DNA from: JBMOKT01 sp049323895
GTDB taxonomy: Bacteria > Bacillota > Peptococcia > Peptococcales > BICA1-8
DNA length: 64,000 nt
Direction of reading: 5' to 3'
Assembly: GCA_049323895.1 (NCBI GenBank)
Contig: JBMOKT010000023.1
Location: 186,001 to 250,000, forward strand
Notes under the pieces: generated by a model
Database searches by the model: none
Seen by the model: only the letters and a program-made list of their open reading frames with translations
What the model was told of the DNA's origin: nothing
Translations under genes and position numbers: made by a program
Shown here: piece by piece, positions 42,966-51,805 of the stretch
Position numbering within the stretch: the first letter of the stretch is position 1
Layout of the letters: each line of letters begins with the position of its first letter

Positions 42966-43976
42966 CTAAGACCATTTTTTAATAACTTCAGAAAACACAC
43001 CCATGTCAACATTGTTTCCTGTTACCAAGACCGCTACATTGCTTCCTGATTCAACTTTGACCTTGTGGAGGAGCGCCGCTACTCCAGTAGCTGCAGCTCC
43101 CTCAACTACAATCTTATGGTTTTTGAAGATATGGGCCATTCCCTGTGCAATTTCCTCTTCAGAAACCAGCACAAAATCATCAAGATACTTGCTAACCAGT
43201 GAGTAAGTATACTGATTGTCCAGCCCAATCCCTCCCAGGAGACTGTCGGCAAGAGTAGATTCTTCCAGCATAGTTACCGGGGTTCTTGCCTTTAGGCTAT
43301 TGTACATGACAGCGCTCTTCTCCATAGAAACACCAATCATTTTAATCCCAGGGAGATAATTCTTCAAGGTAAAGGCTACCCCTGAAAACAAGCCGCCGCC
43401 TGAAACCGGGACGATGGCTACGTCTAGCTTCGGGCATTGTTCCAGAATTTCCAGTCCTATAGTACCCTGTCCGGCAATAATATGCGGATCATCAAAAGGT
43501 TTAATTACCGTCAAACCTTTTACCCTACCCAGTTCATAACAATATTCCTCAGCCTCATCCTGGTTATTCCCTACTATTTCCACCTTAGCCCCCATATTTC
43601 GTAATAAGTTAATCTTCGCTTCGGGAACCCTCTGGGAGATGCATACCACTACAGTTATTCCCAATTTCCTGGCAATATAGGAGACAGCAATGCCATGATT
43701 GCCAGTGGAAAATGTAACTACACCTTTTTGTTGTTCCATAGGAGTCAAACTGAGTATCTTGTTAGCAGCTCCTCTAATTTTAAAGGCTCCTGTCTCATGA
43801 GCCGTTTCCAGTTTTAAGAATACTGAAGCCCTATGTTGCTTTGATACAGAAGGAGAAAACACAAATGGCGTTTCTTTGACCAGTGGAGAAATCCTGTTCC
43901 TTGCTTCCCATATTTGTTTGATGTCCAACCGTTGCAGTTGGGTTGAAGCCATGAGTGACCCTTGATTATAGTCCAT
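42966..43976 (-). CDS. eutB: Threonine-dehydratase-like PLP enzyme, putative hydroxyectoine utilization dehydratase EutB
   Basis: 336 aa from ATG 43976 (AGGAGGGTTTGGGG upstream). Fold type II PLP enzyme: Lys in HETGAFKIRGAANKIL, asparagine loop FSTGNHGIAVSYIA, glycine-rich PVSGGGLFSGV. It lacks the C-terminal ACT domains of biosynthetic threonine dehydratase. The ADSLLGGIGLDNQYTYSLV segment resembles EutB of hydroxyectoine catabolism. Adjacent RidA, two DoeA-like hydrolases, an EutA-like protein and a TRAP importer support this reading. A general serine/threonine ammonia-lyase is the alternative. Confidence 0.7.
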   Translation of the reverse strand: MDYNQGSLMASTQLQRLDIKQIWEARNRISPLVKETPFVFSPSVSKQHRASVFLKLETAHETGAFKIRGAANKILSLTPMEQQKGVVTFSTGNHGIAVSYIARKLGITVVVCISQRVPEAKINLLRNMGAKVEIVGNNQDEAEEYCYELGRVKGLTVIKPFDDPHIIAGQGTIGLEILEQCPKLDVAIVPVSGGGLFSGVAFTLKNYLPGIKMIGVSMEKSAVMYNSLKARTPVTMLEESTLADSLLGGIGLDNQYTYSLVSKYLDDFVLVSEEEIAQGMAHIFKNHKIVVEGAAATGVAALLHKVKVESGSNVAVLVTGNNVDMGVFSEVIKKWS

Positions 43977-44018
43977 CCCCAAACCCTCCTAATTTAATAT
44001 AGTTCCTGATTAACCTAG

Positions 44019-44414
44019 TCAATTCTGAATGGGTATAGAGGCGATTACATCTACTTCTAATAAAGCTCCTTTGTCCGGGAGAACACTCTGAACTGTAGTT
44101 CTGGCCGGATATGGCTTGCTAAAATACTCTCTGTAGACCTCATTATATCCTGAAAAATCAGCCATATCTGCCAGGTGGGCGGAGACTTTCACAACATCGT
44201 TCATTTTACACCCTGCAGCCTCAAGAATTCCTTTGATATTCTCCATAACCTGGCGGGTTTGAATTTTAATATCTCCTTTTACCACTTCATCGGAGCCTGA
44301 TCTTTCTGGTGTCTGACCACTCACAAAGACAAATCCTCCTGCCTTTATGGCCGGTGTATATGGACCTGCGGGAATAGGGGCGCAAGACGGATGTACAGGT
44401 GTTTTCATTCTCAT
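44019..44414 (-). CDS. ridA: RidA-family reactive imine/enamine deaminase
   Basis: 131 aa. IPAGPYTPAIKAGGFVFVSG, MENIKGILEAAGCKMNDVVK and PARTTVQSVLPDKGALLEVD with the catalytic Arg and terminal Glu region of YjgF/RidA. It hydrolyses imines released by PLP dehydratases. Its place between the EutB-like dehydratase and the 316-aa TIM-barrel gene suggests that it clears or converts the dehydratase product. GGAGG is 7 nt before ATG. Confidence 0.9.
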   Translation of the reverse strand: MRMKTPVHPSCAPIPAGPYTPAIKAGGFVFVSGQTPERSGSDEVVKGDIKIQTRQVMENIKGILEAAGCKMNDVVKVSAHLADMADFSGYNEVYREYFSKPYPARTTVQSVLPDKGALLEVDVIASIPIQN

Positions 44415-44432
44415 CCTCTTTCCTCCTCAATC

Positions 44433-45383
44433 TTACGGTCTGGGGATTGAAAGATCATCACGGTAGTCATTCATGACTATCTCTTCACTACCGCGTTTTA
44501 TCCATTCCATGCAAATCTTGGCCAGTTTAACTCTCATCCGGGCTAAGTTATCACCATATGAGGGATTAGCAGAATCGACCCAGGTGTTATAGAGAGCTGC
44601 CTCGGAGGGCCCGGGCTCAATTTTAAAGTAGACAGGAGCACAAATCCTGGCAATATCTGCAACCTCATGGTACCTCTGGAATCCCCCCATTGTTTCAACC
44701 AAGCTGATATATACATCCATTGGAATTTTTACACCGCCTTGTCTAATGGAGGCCAGCATGGGCAGGGTTAAATCGGCCAGAGGATTAAAGCTGTCAGCAC
44801 CTAGGCTTTGAAGTAATTTACCACCGGCAGCGGTAGCATGACCGGCAAATACCGATACTTTAAACTTGGTTTCTTTAGGAATTACGCCATCTGCCCGTAA
44901 GCCATTCAAAACATTCAGCATGCCTTCATCAGTGCACAAGAATCCCCTTATCCCTGCGTTTAAGCAGCGATCGATTTCGCGAAGGTAATTGTACATGGCG
45001 TCATGTCCCCGTAATCTCATACCGGAGACGTAACCCTCCGACGTGGTGTATTGCCGCCCTGTATCCCAACCGCGGCTGGCAGTAGGATTAACAAGTATTT
45101 CCAGCTTGTAATCATGCCCAATCTGTGCAAAATGCTTTAATTCTTCGTCATCTAACAAAGTAGCTCCACGAACCAAGGAAATTACACGGTGAACAGTTAC
45201 TTTTCTCTTCTGGGCCTCATCAATCATAGCCTCCAGGTTGGAACAGGATTCAATTCCTGAGATTTCAATCCGGGCATGGGCACCACCTTCAAACCTTAGA
45301 GTGGATGAAGGCAAATCATAACGATCACGCAGGGAAAAAGTAGTTTTTTCCTTTATATAAGATTCAAATTTGTTAAATGTCAT
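44433..45383 (-). CDS. TIM-barrel protein, weakly peptidase U32-like, in the ectoine-type cluster
   Basis: 316 aa, soluble. Barrel-like alternation: HARIEISGIESCSNLEAMID, VTVHRVISLVRGATLL, LEILVNPTASRGWD, GIRGFLCTDEGMLNVLNGL, FKVSVFAGHATAAGGKLLQS, then MDVYISLVETMGGFQRYHEV and CAPVYFKIEPGPSEA. This recalls U32-type or other TIM-barrel enzymes, but I cannot name the reaction. Cys/His/Glu residues could bind a metal. Good RBS (GGAGGAGATAAA). It lies between the RidA and DoeA-like genes in one transcription unit and is probably a cluster enzyme of unknown step. Confidence 0.65.
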   Translation of the reverse strand: MTFNKFESYIKEKTTFSLRDRYDLPSSTLRFEGGAHARIEISGIESCSNLEAMIDEAQKRKVTVHRVISLVRGATLLDDEELKHFAQIGHDYKLEILVNPTASRGWDTGRQYTTSEGYVSGMRLRGHDAMYNYLREIDRCLNAGIRGFLCTDEGMLNVLNGLRADGVIPKETKFKVSVFAGHATAAGGKLLQSLGADSFNPLADLTLPMLASIRQGGVKIPMDVYISLVETMGGFQRYHEVADIARICAPVYFKIEPGPSEAALYNTWVDSANPSYGDNLARMRVKLAKICMEWIKRGSEEIVMNDYRDDLSIPRP

Positions 45384-45417
45384 TTTATCTCCTCCATTTG
45401 ATGTATTTTCAGACTAA

Positions 45418-46587
45418 TTACTTGATAAAAAGTTTTCGAGGAAAACTAGCGAATATTTCACATCCTTTTTCAGTTACCCGGAAGGTTTGACTAATTTCAA
45501 AGCCAAAGTCTTCCATCCAAATACCAGGTATCATATGAAAAGTCATATTAGGCTGCAAGATGGTTTGGTCGCCGGGTCGCAAGCTGGCAGTATGCTCACC
45601 CCAATCGGGAGGATAGTTCAGACCCATTGAGTACCCGATACGGGAATCTTTCACAAAGCCGCTCTTGGCAATGGACTTGCGCCAAACCATTTCTACGTCT
45701 TCGCAGGTAATTCCGGGTTTAACAGCATCTAATGCCTCATTTATACCCTCTATTACAGTATCAGCAAGGGACTGAAGTTTTACCGGAGGTATCCCTAGGA
45801 TGACTGTCCTTGATAGGGGAGAATGGTAGCGTTTATAACAGCCGGCAATCTCAATATTTACCTGGTTCCCTTTTTTGTATCTTTCATCTCCCCATGAAAG
45901 ATGTGGGGTTGTAGTCTTTTCGCCGGCAGGAATCAGAGGTACAATAGCGGGATAATCGCCGCCGAACTCAGGTGTTCCGGTGGTGAGGGCGTGCCAGATG
46001 TTTGCTGCCACATCACATTCCCTTACCCCCACTTCAATGGAGTCAATGGCTTTGTGCATTGCCTGTTCAACGATTCTAGAAGCCTTACGGATGTATTCAA
46101 TTTCAGTTTCCGATTTGATTATTCGCACCCAGTTTACGAGACAGGTAGCATCAACTATTTTCGCCTGGGGCAGCCCTATTTCCAGGCGTTTATAACACTG
46201 TCCCGTAAAATAGTAGGCGTCCATCTCAACCCCCACGGTCTTCTTGTCCCATCCCTTTTCTTTGAGAATGTCAGCTACAAAATCCATGGGGTGCTTGATT
46301 GTTGACTGCACATAATCGTCGGTATAGGTGATAATGTTCTCCCTGGAAAGCCAGGTTGTAACTCTGGCACCGTTGCCATCCTGTCCCCGACCGACCCAAA
46401 TCGGCTCCCTTTCATCGATATGAAGAATGAGCAGTTGATGGACATAAAAAGACCAGCCGTCATATCCGCTAAGATAATTCATATTAGCTGGGTCAGTGAC
46501 CAGCAGAACATCCATTTTCTGATTATGCATACGTTCCTTTGTCCTTCTGATTCTTTCCTGGAATTCCGATACACTAAAGGGCAACAA
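45418..46587 (-). CDS. doeA: M24-family hydrolase, putative ectoine hydrolase DoeA (copy 1)
   Basis: 389 aa from TTG 46587 (GGAGGGATTTATT upstream). Creatinase/prolidase (pita-bread) architecture: N-terminal domain with LLVTDPANMNYLSGYDGWSF and YVHQLL, C-terminal domain with EFGGDYPAIVPLIPAGE, EIAGCYKRYHSPLSRTV, YPPDWGEHTASLRPGD and a terminal FPRKLFIK. These features match my recollection of DoeA/EutD, which opens the ectoine ring to N-acetyl-2,4-diaminobutyrate. The paralogue at 46628 is about 60% alike by eye. Other M24 amidohydrolases remain possible. Confidence 0.78.
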   Translation of the reverse strand: MLPFSVSEFQERIRRTKERMHNQKMDVLLVTDPANMNYLSGYDGWSFYVHQLLILHIDEREPIWVGRGQDGNGARVTTWLSRENIITYTDDYVQSTIKHPMDFVADILKEKGWDKKTVGVEMDAYYFTGQCYKRLEIGLPQAKIVDATCLVNWVRIIKSETEIEYIRKASRIVEQAMHKAIDSIEVGVRECDVAANIWHALTTGTPEFGGDYPAIVPLIPAGEKTTTPHLSWGDERYKKGNQVNIEIAGCYKRYHSPLSRTVILGIPPVKLQSLADTVIEGINEALDAVKPGITCEDVEMVWRKSIAKSGFVKDSRIGYSMGLNYPPDWGEHTASLRPGDQTILQPNMTFHMIPGIWMEDFGFEISQTFRVTEKGCEIFASFPRKLFIK

Positions 46588-46627
46588 AATAAATCCCTCC
46601 TTAAGTCCATTGTCACAAAATACTCTT

Positions 46628-47806
46628 TTATTCCTTTATGAACAGCTTACGGGGAAAGTTGGCAAAAGTCTCATACCCAGTTTCCGTCACCCGAAAGGCT
46701 TCACTAATAGAAACGCCAAAGTTATCAAAATACATCCCAGGGATGCAGTGGAATGTCATATTAGGCTGGAGAACTGTTTGGTCGCCGGGACGTAAGCTGG
46801 CAGTATGCTCACCCCAATCGGGAGGGAAGTTCAGACCAGTGGAATAGCCAATTCTTGACTCCTTCACATACCCATGTTTCGCCAGAACTCTTCTCCAGGC
46901 TGCTTCTACTTCCTCACAGGTAGCCCCCGGCCTAACGGCAGAGAGCGCCGCTTCCAGACCCTCAACAGTAATTTCCGCTACCCTTTCAACCTCGACGGAA
47001 GGCTTACCCAGGCTCAGAGTCCGGGACATGGGGGAATGATAACGGTTATAGCAGCCAGCTATCTCAATAAAAACAACCTCTCCAGGATTATAGGTCTTAT
47101 CTGTCCAGGTAAGATGGGGTGCCCCTGAGGTTTCGCCTCTGGGTAGGAGTGGTACAATTGAAGGATAATCCCCTCCAAATTCCTCAGTCCCTTTAATTTG
47201 TGCTTGGGTGATGGCAGCAGCCACATCACATTCCCTTACACCAACTGCAATAGCATCATAGGCCGCCTGCATAGCTCTTTCCACAACTTTGCCGGCCCTC
47301 TTCATCAAAGCTATTTCCCCATCAGATTTAATGATTTTAGCCCAGTTCACTAGGGACGTTGCGTCAACAAACTTGGCTTTTGGCAGTCCTTTTTGGAAGC
47401 TTTCTAATGCCGCAGCCGTGAAATAGTAAGCATCCTTTTCCAAACCTATAGTCTTCAGTGAATAACCCAAATCAGCCAGTACTTTAGACATGTAGTCCAT
47501 AGGGTGTTTTACTGTACTTTGGACATAATCGTCACTATAGGCATGAACATGATCCGCATCTAACCAGGTGGTTTTTACCGCTCCACAGAACGCATCCATA
47601 TAACGACCGATAAACCTTGGCATCTCATCATCTATTGCTACTATAACAGCTTGGTGTACATAGAAGGACCATGCGTTATATCCTGTCAGGTAGCACATAT
47701 TTGCCGGATCTACTACCACAAGAACATCAAGACCCTTTTCTCTCATACTCTTTTTTACCCGGTTTAATCTTTGGAGGTATTCCGATTTTTCAAAAGTAAT
47801 CAACAT
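46628..47806 (-). CDS. M24-family hydrolase, putative ectoine hydrolase DoeA (copy 2)
   Basis: 392 aa, ATG 47806 with AAAGGAGCGCTTTT. Same motifs as copy 1: DPANMCYLTGYNAWSFYVHQ, EFGGDYPSIVPLLPRGE, EIAGCYNRYHSPMSRTL, FPPDWGEHTASLRPGD, FPRKLFIKE. Differences cluster in the N-terminal domain (AFCGAVKTT instead of QDGNGARVTT), suggesting a related but different substrate, for example hydroxyectoine versus ectoine. The two genes are 41 bp apart and share one operon. Confidence 0.78.
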   Translation of the reverse strand: MLITFEKSEYLQRLNRVKKSMREKGLDVLVVVDPANMCYLTGYNAWSFYVHQAVIVAIDDEMPRFIGRYMDAFCGAVKTTWLDADHVHAYSDDYVQSTVKHPMDYMSKVLADLGYSLKTIGLEKDAYYFTAAALESFQKGLPKAKFVDATSLVNWAKIIKSDGEIALMKRAGKVVERAMQAAYDAIAVGVRECDVAAAITQAQIKGTEEFGGDYPSIVPLLPRGETSGAPHLTWTDKTYNPGEVVFIEIAGCYNRYHSPMSRTLSLGKPSVEVERVAEITVEGLEAALSAVRPGATCEEVEAAWRRVLAKHGYVKESRIGYSTGLNFPPDWGEHTASLRPGDQTVLQPNMTFHCIPGMYFDNFGVSISEAFRVTETGYETFANFPRKLFIKE

Positions 47807-47835
47807 AAAAGCGCTCCTTTCATTTTATTAGTTCT

Positions 47836-49068
47836 TTAAACCCAACCGCGGGCTTTAATAGATTTGCTTATTTTCAGCAAGGCGTTAACCCAGGCAGCAT
47901 CCCTCATGGATATACTGCTTTCCTTCGCCGTCTGGAATGTTTCCCTATAGGCCTTGGTAATTCTCTCTTTCAGGCGTTCATTGACAGTATCCAGATCCCA
48001 GTACCAGTCGGTCAATCCTTGAGTCCGTTCAAAGCTGCAAACTATAGCACTGCCGCAATTGGCCAGCACGTCGGGTATAATTACTACACCCTTTTCCTCC
48101 AGGACTTTTTCACCGTCTAGGGTAACGGGACCATTGGCACACTCCAAAATCATTTTGGCTTTAATCCCAGGGGCGTTTTCTAAAGTAATTACGCTTTGGA
48201 CTGCAGCCGGTATGAGGATATCACAATCTACTTCCAGAACATCGGAGCTGGTAATAACAGGTAAGCCCTCAAAGCCAGCCACCGAACCTGTTTTATCCAC
48301 CCATTCTTCCAGCTTATCGATGTCTAATCCAGGCTCTTTATAAATTCCTCCATTAATATCACCCACTGAAACAATGCGGTATCCCTCTTTATGTAACAGC
48401 CGGGAAACAATCCTGCCTACATTACCGAAACCCTGGACAGCAACCTTAGCGCCTGTTGGTATTTTAAAATCCTTTACGGCTTCCATGGTTACAAAAAATG
48501 CACCCCTTCCCGTTGCCTCCATACTGCCTACGGTTCCGCTTACTTCCGCCGGTTTGTCATTAATGGCTGCCGGACTGTGGAAACCCTTAATCTCTTCATA
48601 CTCATCCAGCATCCAGGCCATTGTCTTGGCATTTGTGCCAATATCAGCTCCCGGTATATCCACCCAAGCACCCTTAACCGGCAATTTACGGATATAGGCC
48701 CGGGTCAAACGTTCTAATTCTCTTTCACTAAGTTTGCGGGGGTCCACTTTAATCCCGCCTTTGCTTCCTCCGGCGGGAATACCAGCCACGGCATGTTTAA
48801 TGGTCATCCAGAAGCTCAGGGCCTTCACGGTATCCAGATCCAAATCTGGTACAAAGCGGGTCCCGTTTTTGCATTGACCCAGGGCGTCATTGTATTGAAC
48901 CCGGTACGCATCAAAAATCTCCAGTTCGCCGTTATCCATCTTCATGGGAATGGTAAATTGAATAATTGTTTTCGGCTGTCTCAAAATTTTAACCACATTA
49001 GGCTCGATTCCTGCCAGTTTACTGGCTCGTTCTAATGTTTTTAATGCTGTTTGAAAAGGATTGCTCAT
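47836..49068 (-). CDS. gdhA: Glu/Leu/Phe/Val dehydrogenase (glutamate dehydrogenase)
   Basis: 410 aa from ATG 49068, with GGAGG 7 nt upstream. Contains the catalytic-Lys region IPAGGSKGGIKVDPRKLSER, WVDIPGADIGTNAKTMAWML, GSMEATGRGAFFVTM and the Rossmann motif VAVQGFGNVGRIVSRLLHKE, with DVLANCGSAIVCSFER at the C-terminal part. It converts glutamate to 2-oxoglutarate and ammonia with NAD(P)+. First gene of the minus-strand cluster, with operators upstream, so it is regulated with the degradative enzymes and probably recycles amino groups taken off the substrate. Confidence 0.92.
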   Translation of the reverse strand: MSNPFQTALKTLERASKLAGIEPNVVKILRQPKTIIQFTIPMKMDNGELEIFDAYRVQYNDALGQCKNGTRFVPDLDLDTVKALSFWMTIKHAVAGIPAGGSKGGIKVDPRKLSERELERLTRAYIRKLPVKGAWVDIPGADIGTNAKTMAWMLDEYEEIKGFHSPAAINDKPAEVSGTVGSMEATGRGAFFVTMEAVKDFKIPTGAKVAVQGFGNVGRIVSRLLHKEGYRIVSVGDINGGIYKEPGLDIDKLEEWVDKTGSVAGFEGLPVITSSDVLEVDCDILIPAAVQSVITLENAPGIKAKMILECANGPVTLDGEKVLEEKGVVIIPDVLANCGSAIVCSFERTQGLTDWYWDLDTVNERLKERITKAYRETFQTAKESSISMRDAAWVNALLKISKSIKARGWV

Positions 49069-49133
49069 ATTAATACCTCCAATCAACTGTCGTAAACTTT
49101 AATTTTAAGTTATCGCTGACCTACCAAAGTCCT

Positions 49134-49150
49134 ATGTCGTTTGTCGACAT
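49134..49150 (+). promoter_or_regulatory. Operator copy A (ATGTCG-N5-CGACAT)
   Basis: ATGTCGTTTGTCGACAT: 6-bp inverted half-sites around TTTGT, 66-82 bp upstream of the glutamate dehydrogenase ATG, in the divergent region with the FCD-GntR gene. Confidence 0.7.
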
Positions 49151-49240
49151 TATACAATTGATTATTCGTTGCATTTTGCCAGATTCCTTCTTTTGAGAAT
49201 CTAATATTTATTATGATTCTTTTCCAATAGTCGCTAAATT

Positions 49241-49257
49241 AGGTCGACAATCTACAA
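49241..49257 (-). promoter_or_regulatory. Operator copy B (TTGTAG-N5-CGACCT on minus strand)
   Basis: The minus strand reads TTGTAGATTGTCGACCT, matching copies A and C in the spacer (ATTGT) and right half. It lies 43-59 bp upstream of the regulator start, suggesting autoregulation. Confidence 0.65.
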
Positions 49258-49299
49258 TAAATGGGTTAGAATAATATAAAAAAAGAAATGAGGAGATTT

Positions 49300-49968
49300 A
49301 TGATAGAACATTACAATCATAAAAGCCTATCAAACATCGTTGTTGATTATATTCGTAACAAGATTCTGCTTTCCGAGTACAAAGAAGGTGATCATGTCCT
49401 TGAGTCAGAGGTTGCCTCCGCATTAGGGATTAGCAGGGCCCCCGTCCGAGAAGGCATAAAAGAACTAGTCAGTCAGGGACTGATTAAAACTATCCCCCGC
49501 AAAGGCAATTACGTTGTAAAGTTAAATCAGGATGATCTCCAGGAAATTTTTGATATCAGGCTGTTGTTGGAGAGCAGTGTAATTGAAACACTAATCAATA
49601 AAAAATTGTTAAAGGATTCCGATTTTGAAGTACTCAATAAATACATTGAAGGAATGATTACTATCTCTCATGAAGACGCTCCCGAAAATGACCGCATCAA
49701 TAGAATCAACGAAAAAGATACGGAGTTTCACCAGTACTTATGGCTTAAATCAGGGAGTCAGCGCAAATTTAAGATTCTGTCCGACCTATATTCCCAATTG
49801 CGCATGGCCATGATTATTGACACTAGACAAACCGGAAATCTGGACCGCACTGCCAAGGACCATTTGAATATCGTGAAGACCCTTAAACAAGGTGATATTA
49901 AGGGTTGCAAGAAAGCCTTACGGGATCATATCGAGTTTTATGTAAGCAGGGAGCAAGATAATAATTAA
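49300..49968 (+). CDS. GntR-family regulator with FCD domain
   Basis: 222 aa from ATG 49300, preceded by GAGGAGATTT (ATG 49288 lacks a site). HTH: ESEVASALGISRAPVREGIK plus wing PRKGNYVVKL. FCD all-helical domain: EIFDIRLLLESSVIETLINK, the metal-ligand-like DTEFHQYLWLKSG and HLNIVKTLKQGDIKGCKKAL. Divergent from the glutamate-dehydrogenase/DoeA/EutB operon. Best candidate to bind the three TGTCG-N5-CGACA sites at 49134, 49241 and 56188. Confidence 0.9.
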   Translation: MIEHYNHKSLSNIVVDYIRNKILLSEYKEGDHVLESEVASALGISRAPVREGIKELVSQGLIKTIPRKGNYVVKLNQDDLQEIFDIRLLLESSVIETLINKKLLKDSDFEVLNKYIEGMITISHEDAPENDRINRINEKDTEFHQYLWLKSGSQRKFKILSDLYSQLRMAMIIDTRQTGNLDRTAKDHLNIVKTLKQGDIKGCKKALRDHIEFYVSREQDNN

Positions 49969-49991
49969 GCTAACTTTCCAATTATATTACC

Positions 49992-50888
49992 TCATACAAA
50001 ACCACTATCCGATCTTTTTTGCTGCAAAAGGGTCGTATAGTGTAAGAAAAACACAGCTGCAATGATTAAGAAACCGCCTGTTAACTGGCTCATAGTCAAG
50101 ATATCTTGGAAAAACAAAAATGAAAGAAAAGCCGTAAACAGCGGTTCGATGGTACAGAAAATGCTTGTTTTGGCTGGACCGATGAACTTTACCCCCACCC
50201 AAAATGCTAAAACAGCCAAGATGGTGGCAAAGAAAGCCATACAAACTATCATTACCCAGGCAATTGAAGGAATACTAAACATAAGCTGACCCGATGATAA
50301 TCCAATTATCGAATAAGAGATTGCTGCCCCGGAATTAATGTATAAAGTTGCGGTAAAAGGTTCCACGCTTTTCATCAAGGCAGTCCCTAGAATGACATAG
50401 GTTGAATAAAGAACGGCCGAAGCTATCCCGAAGAGTATACCCAAAAGCTTTACTGAGGCAAAGGAAGCATTTAACAACAGAAACAATCCAACCGTCGTAA
50501 CGGCAAGGGCTACCCCCTTTTCCCAGGTGTAGACTTCTTGCTTCAGCAGAACAGTAGAGATGGTGACAATAGTCGGGAAAAGGTATAGGAGCATGCTGGC
50601 CAGTGAGGCCGGGATGCTTGTGTAGGAGAGCATATAACAACCGGAATTTCCGGCGTAAACAACCCCTCCCAGCAGCATAAGTCTGATAATAACAGCGCCC
50701 GCAGGTTTATGTTGACCTTTCTTAAGGAGAAAAAAACTTAAAAGCAGTACGGTTATCAAAAATCGATAGGCCAGTACAGTAACTGTGTTGACCCCTGACT
50801 GGTAAGCTATCTTTGCAAATATCGGTCCTGCACCATATGATATGCCACATATAATGGCAGCCAATGTTCCTATTTTTTCATTTGGCAA
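49992..50888 (-). CDS. EamA/DMT-family transporter
   Basis: 298 aa from TTG 50888 (GAGGTG 9 nt upstream). Ten helices in two EamA repeats: IICGISYGAGPIFAKIAYQS in the first and GIASAVLYSTYVILGTALMK in the second, with FCTIEPLFTAFLSFLFFQD near the end, typical of the drug/metabolite transporter superfamily. Likely exports an amino acid or metabolite arising from the catabolic cluster. It is convergent with the FCD regulator. Confidence 0.87.
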   Translation of the reverse strand: MPNEKIGTLAAIICGISYGAGPIFAKIAYQSGVNTVTVLAYRFLITVLLLSFFLLKKGQHKPAGAVIIRLMLLGGVVYAGNSGCYMLSYTSIPASLASMLLYLFPTIVTISTVLLKQEVYTWEKGVALAVTTVGLFLLLNASFASVKLLGILFGIASAVLYSTYVILGTALMKSVEPFTATLYINSGAAISYSIIGLSSGQLMFSIPSIAWVMIVCMAFFATILAVLAFWVGVKFIGPAKTSIFCTIEPLFTAFLSFLFFQDILTMSQLTGGFLIIAAVFFLHYTTLLQQKRSDSGFV

Positions 50889-50933
50889 GTGGTTAACACC
50901 TCATTTTTCATAGCTTCAGCTTTCCAATCTCAA

Positions 50934-50960
50934 TAAGCAGGGGCAACAACCCCCTGCTTA
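50934..50960. terminator. Hairpin between racemase-like and DMT genes
   Basis: A 10-bp perfect stem TAAGCAGGGG/CCCCTGCTTA (50934-50943 and 50951-50960). The T-rich side is on the plus strand (ATTTTATTT). On the minus strand it would be an attenuator between two co-directional genes. Confidence 0.65.
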
Positions 50961-50994
50961 ATTTTATTTCACGGGTTTGCATCTACTGATAATC

Positions 50995-51726
50995 TCACAT
51001 ATAGCCGGTAAAACGTTGTTTAACGACGGCCGAATAAACATAGTTTATCATTGTTATAAAATCAAAAATTGGCAGTCCGGTGGCCTGTTGAACTGCAGGT
51101 CCGTAAGGTGCCAATACGCTGCACTCAAAAAGCAGCACCTTAACATCCGGGGCATCCTTTAATAAAGCTTTTGCAGTTGCAACCACTTCCGCTTCCACCT
51201 TCTCAGTATCCAAATCGCTTTGCTCCTGGATAATGGCGGAGGCAAAATTGGGACAATCCTCTAGACCACGGATAGCTAGGCGGTCAGGAATATTAGCGCC
51301 GCAGGCTGCCAGGACTGATTCATCCAGAGACTTGGAATTAGCTGTTATAATCCCCACCTTATTAGTCTCGGAAATCAGATGCATCATAAAAGGGACCTGC
51401 AGGAGACTCGACATAAAAACCGGGAGGTCAAGCCGCCGAGCCATCTCCTGTTGGTAGATAGCCATAAAACCACAGTCACCGGTAATTGCCCGGACACCCT
51501 CACATTTTAAGGCCATCCCTGCCTCAATAACTGCCTCCATAATGGTAGTATCGTGGTTAAATATTCTCTCCACCGTTAGTCCCGGAACCTTCTGAAATCG
51601 CACCGGGTATTTATACGTAGTGGCATTGGCAACATCTCCCGGTATAAAAGGGATACAAGTATCTAGCAAAACAATTCCGATAGCTTCTCCGCAACTTGAT
51701 TGTCCAGGTTTCTTGCTGTAAATCAT
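50995..51726 (-). CDS. Asp/Glu racemase-superfamily protein, EutA-like
   Basis: 243 aa from ATG 51726 (GGGAGAAAGAAG upstream). Two catalytic cysteines of the Asp/Glu racemase fold appear as ITGDCGFMAIYQ and LLFECSVLAPYG, with GIVLLDTCIPFIPGDVANAT at the start. EutA of hydroxyectoine catabolism (often annotated arylmalonate decarboxylase or maleate isomerase) belongs to this superfamily. Context with DoeA and EutB-like genes favours EutA or a related racemase; the exact reaction is not shown by the sequence. Confidence 0.75.
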   Translation of the reverse strand: MIYSKKPGQSSCGEAIGIVLLDTCIPFIPGDVANATTYKYPVRFQKVPGLTVERIFNHDTTIMEAVIEAGMALKCEGVRAITGDCGFMAIYQQEMARRLDLPVFMSSLLQVPFMMHLISETNKVGIITANSKSLDESVLAACGANIPDRLAIRGLEDCPNFASAIIQEQSDLDTEKVEAEVVATAKALLKDAPDVKVLLFECSVLAPYGPAVQQATGLPIFDFITMINYVYSAVVKQRFTGYM

Positions 51727-51805
51727 CTTCTTTCTCCCTTCCCTATCAATTGCTACCACTATAGAAGTGGGAGCCAAAGAATTAATGTTTAAACTGGAAT
51801 TTGTT

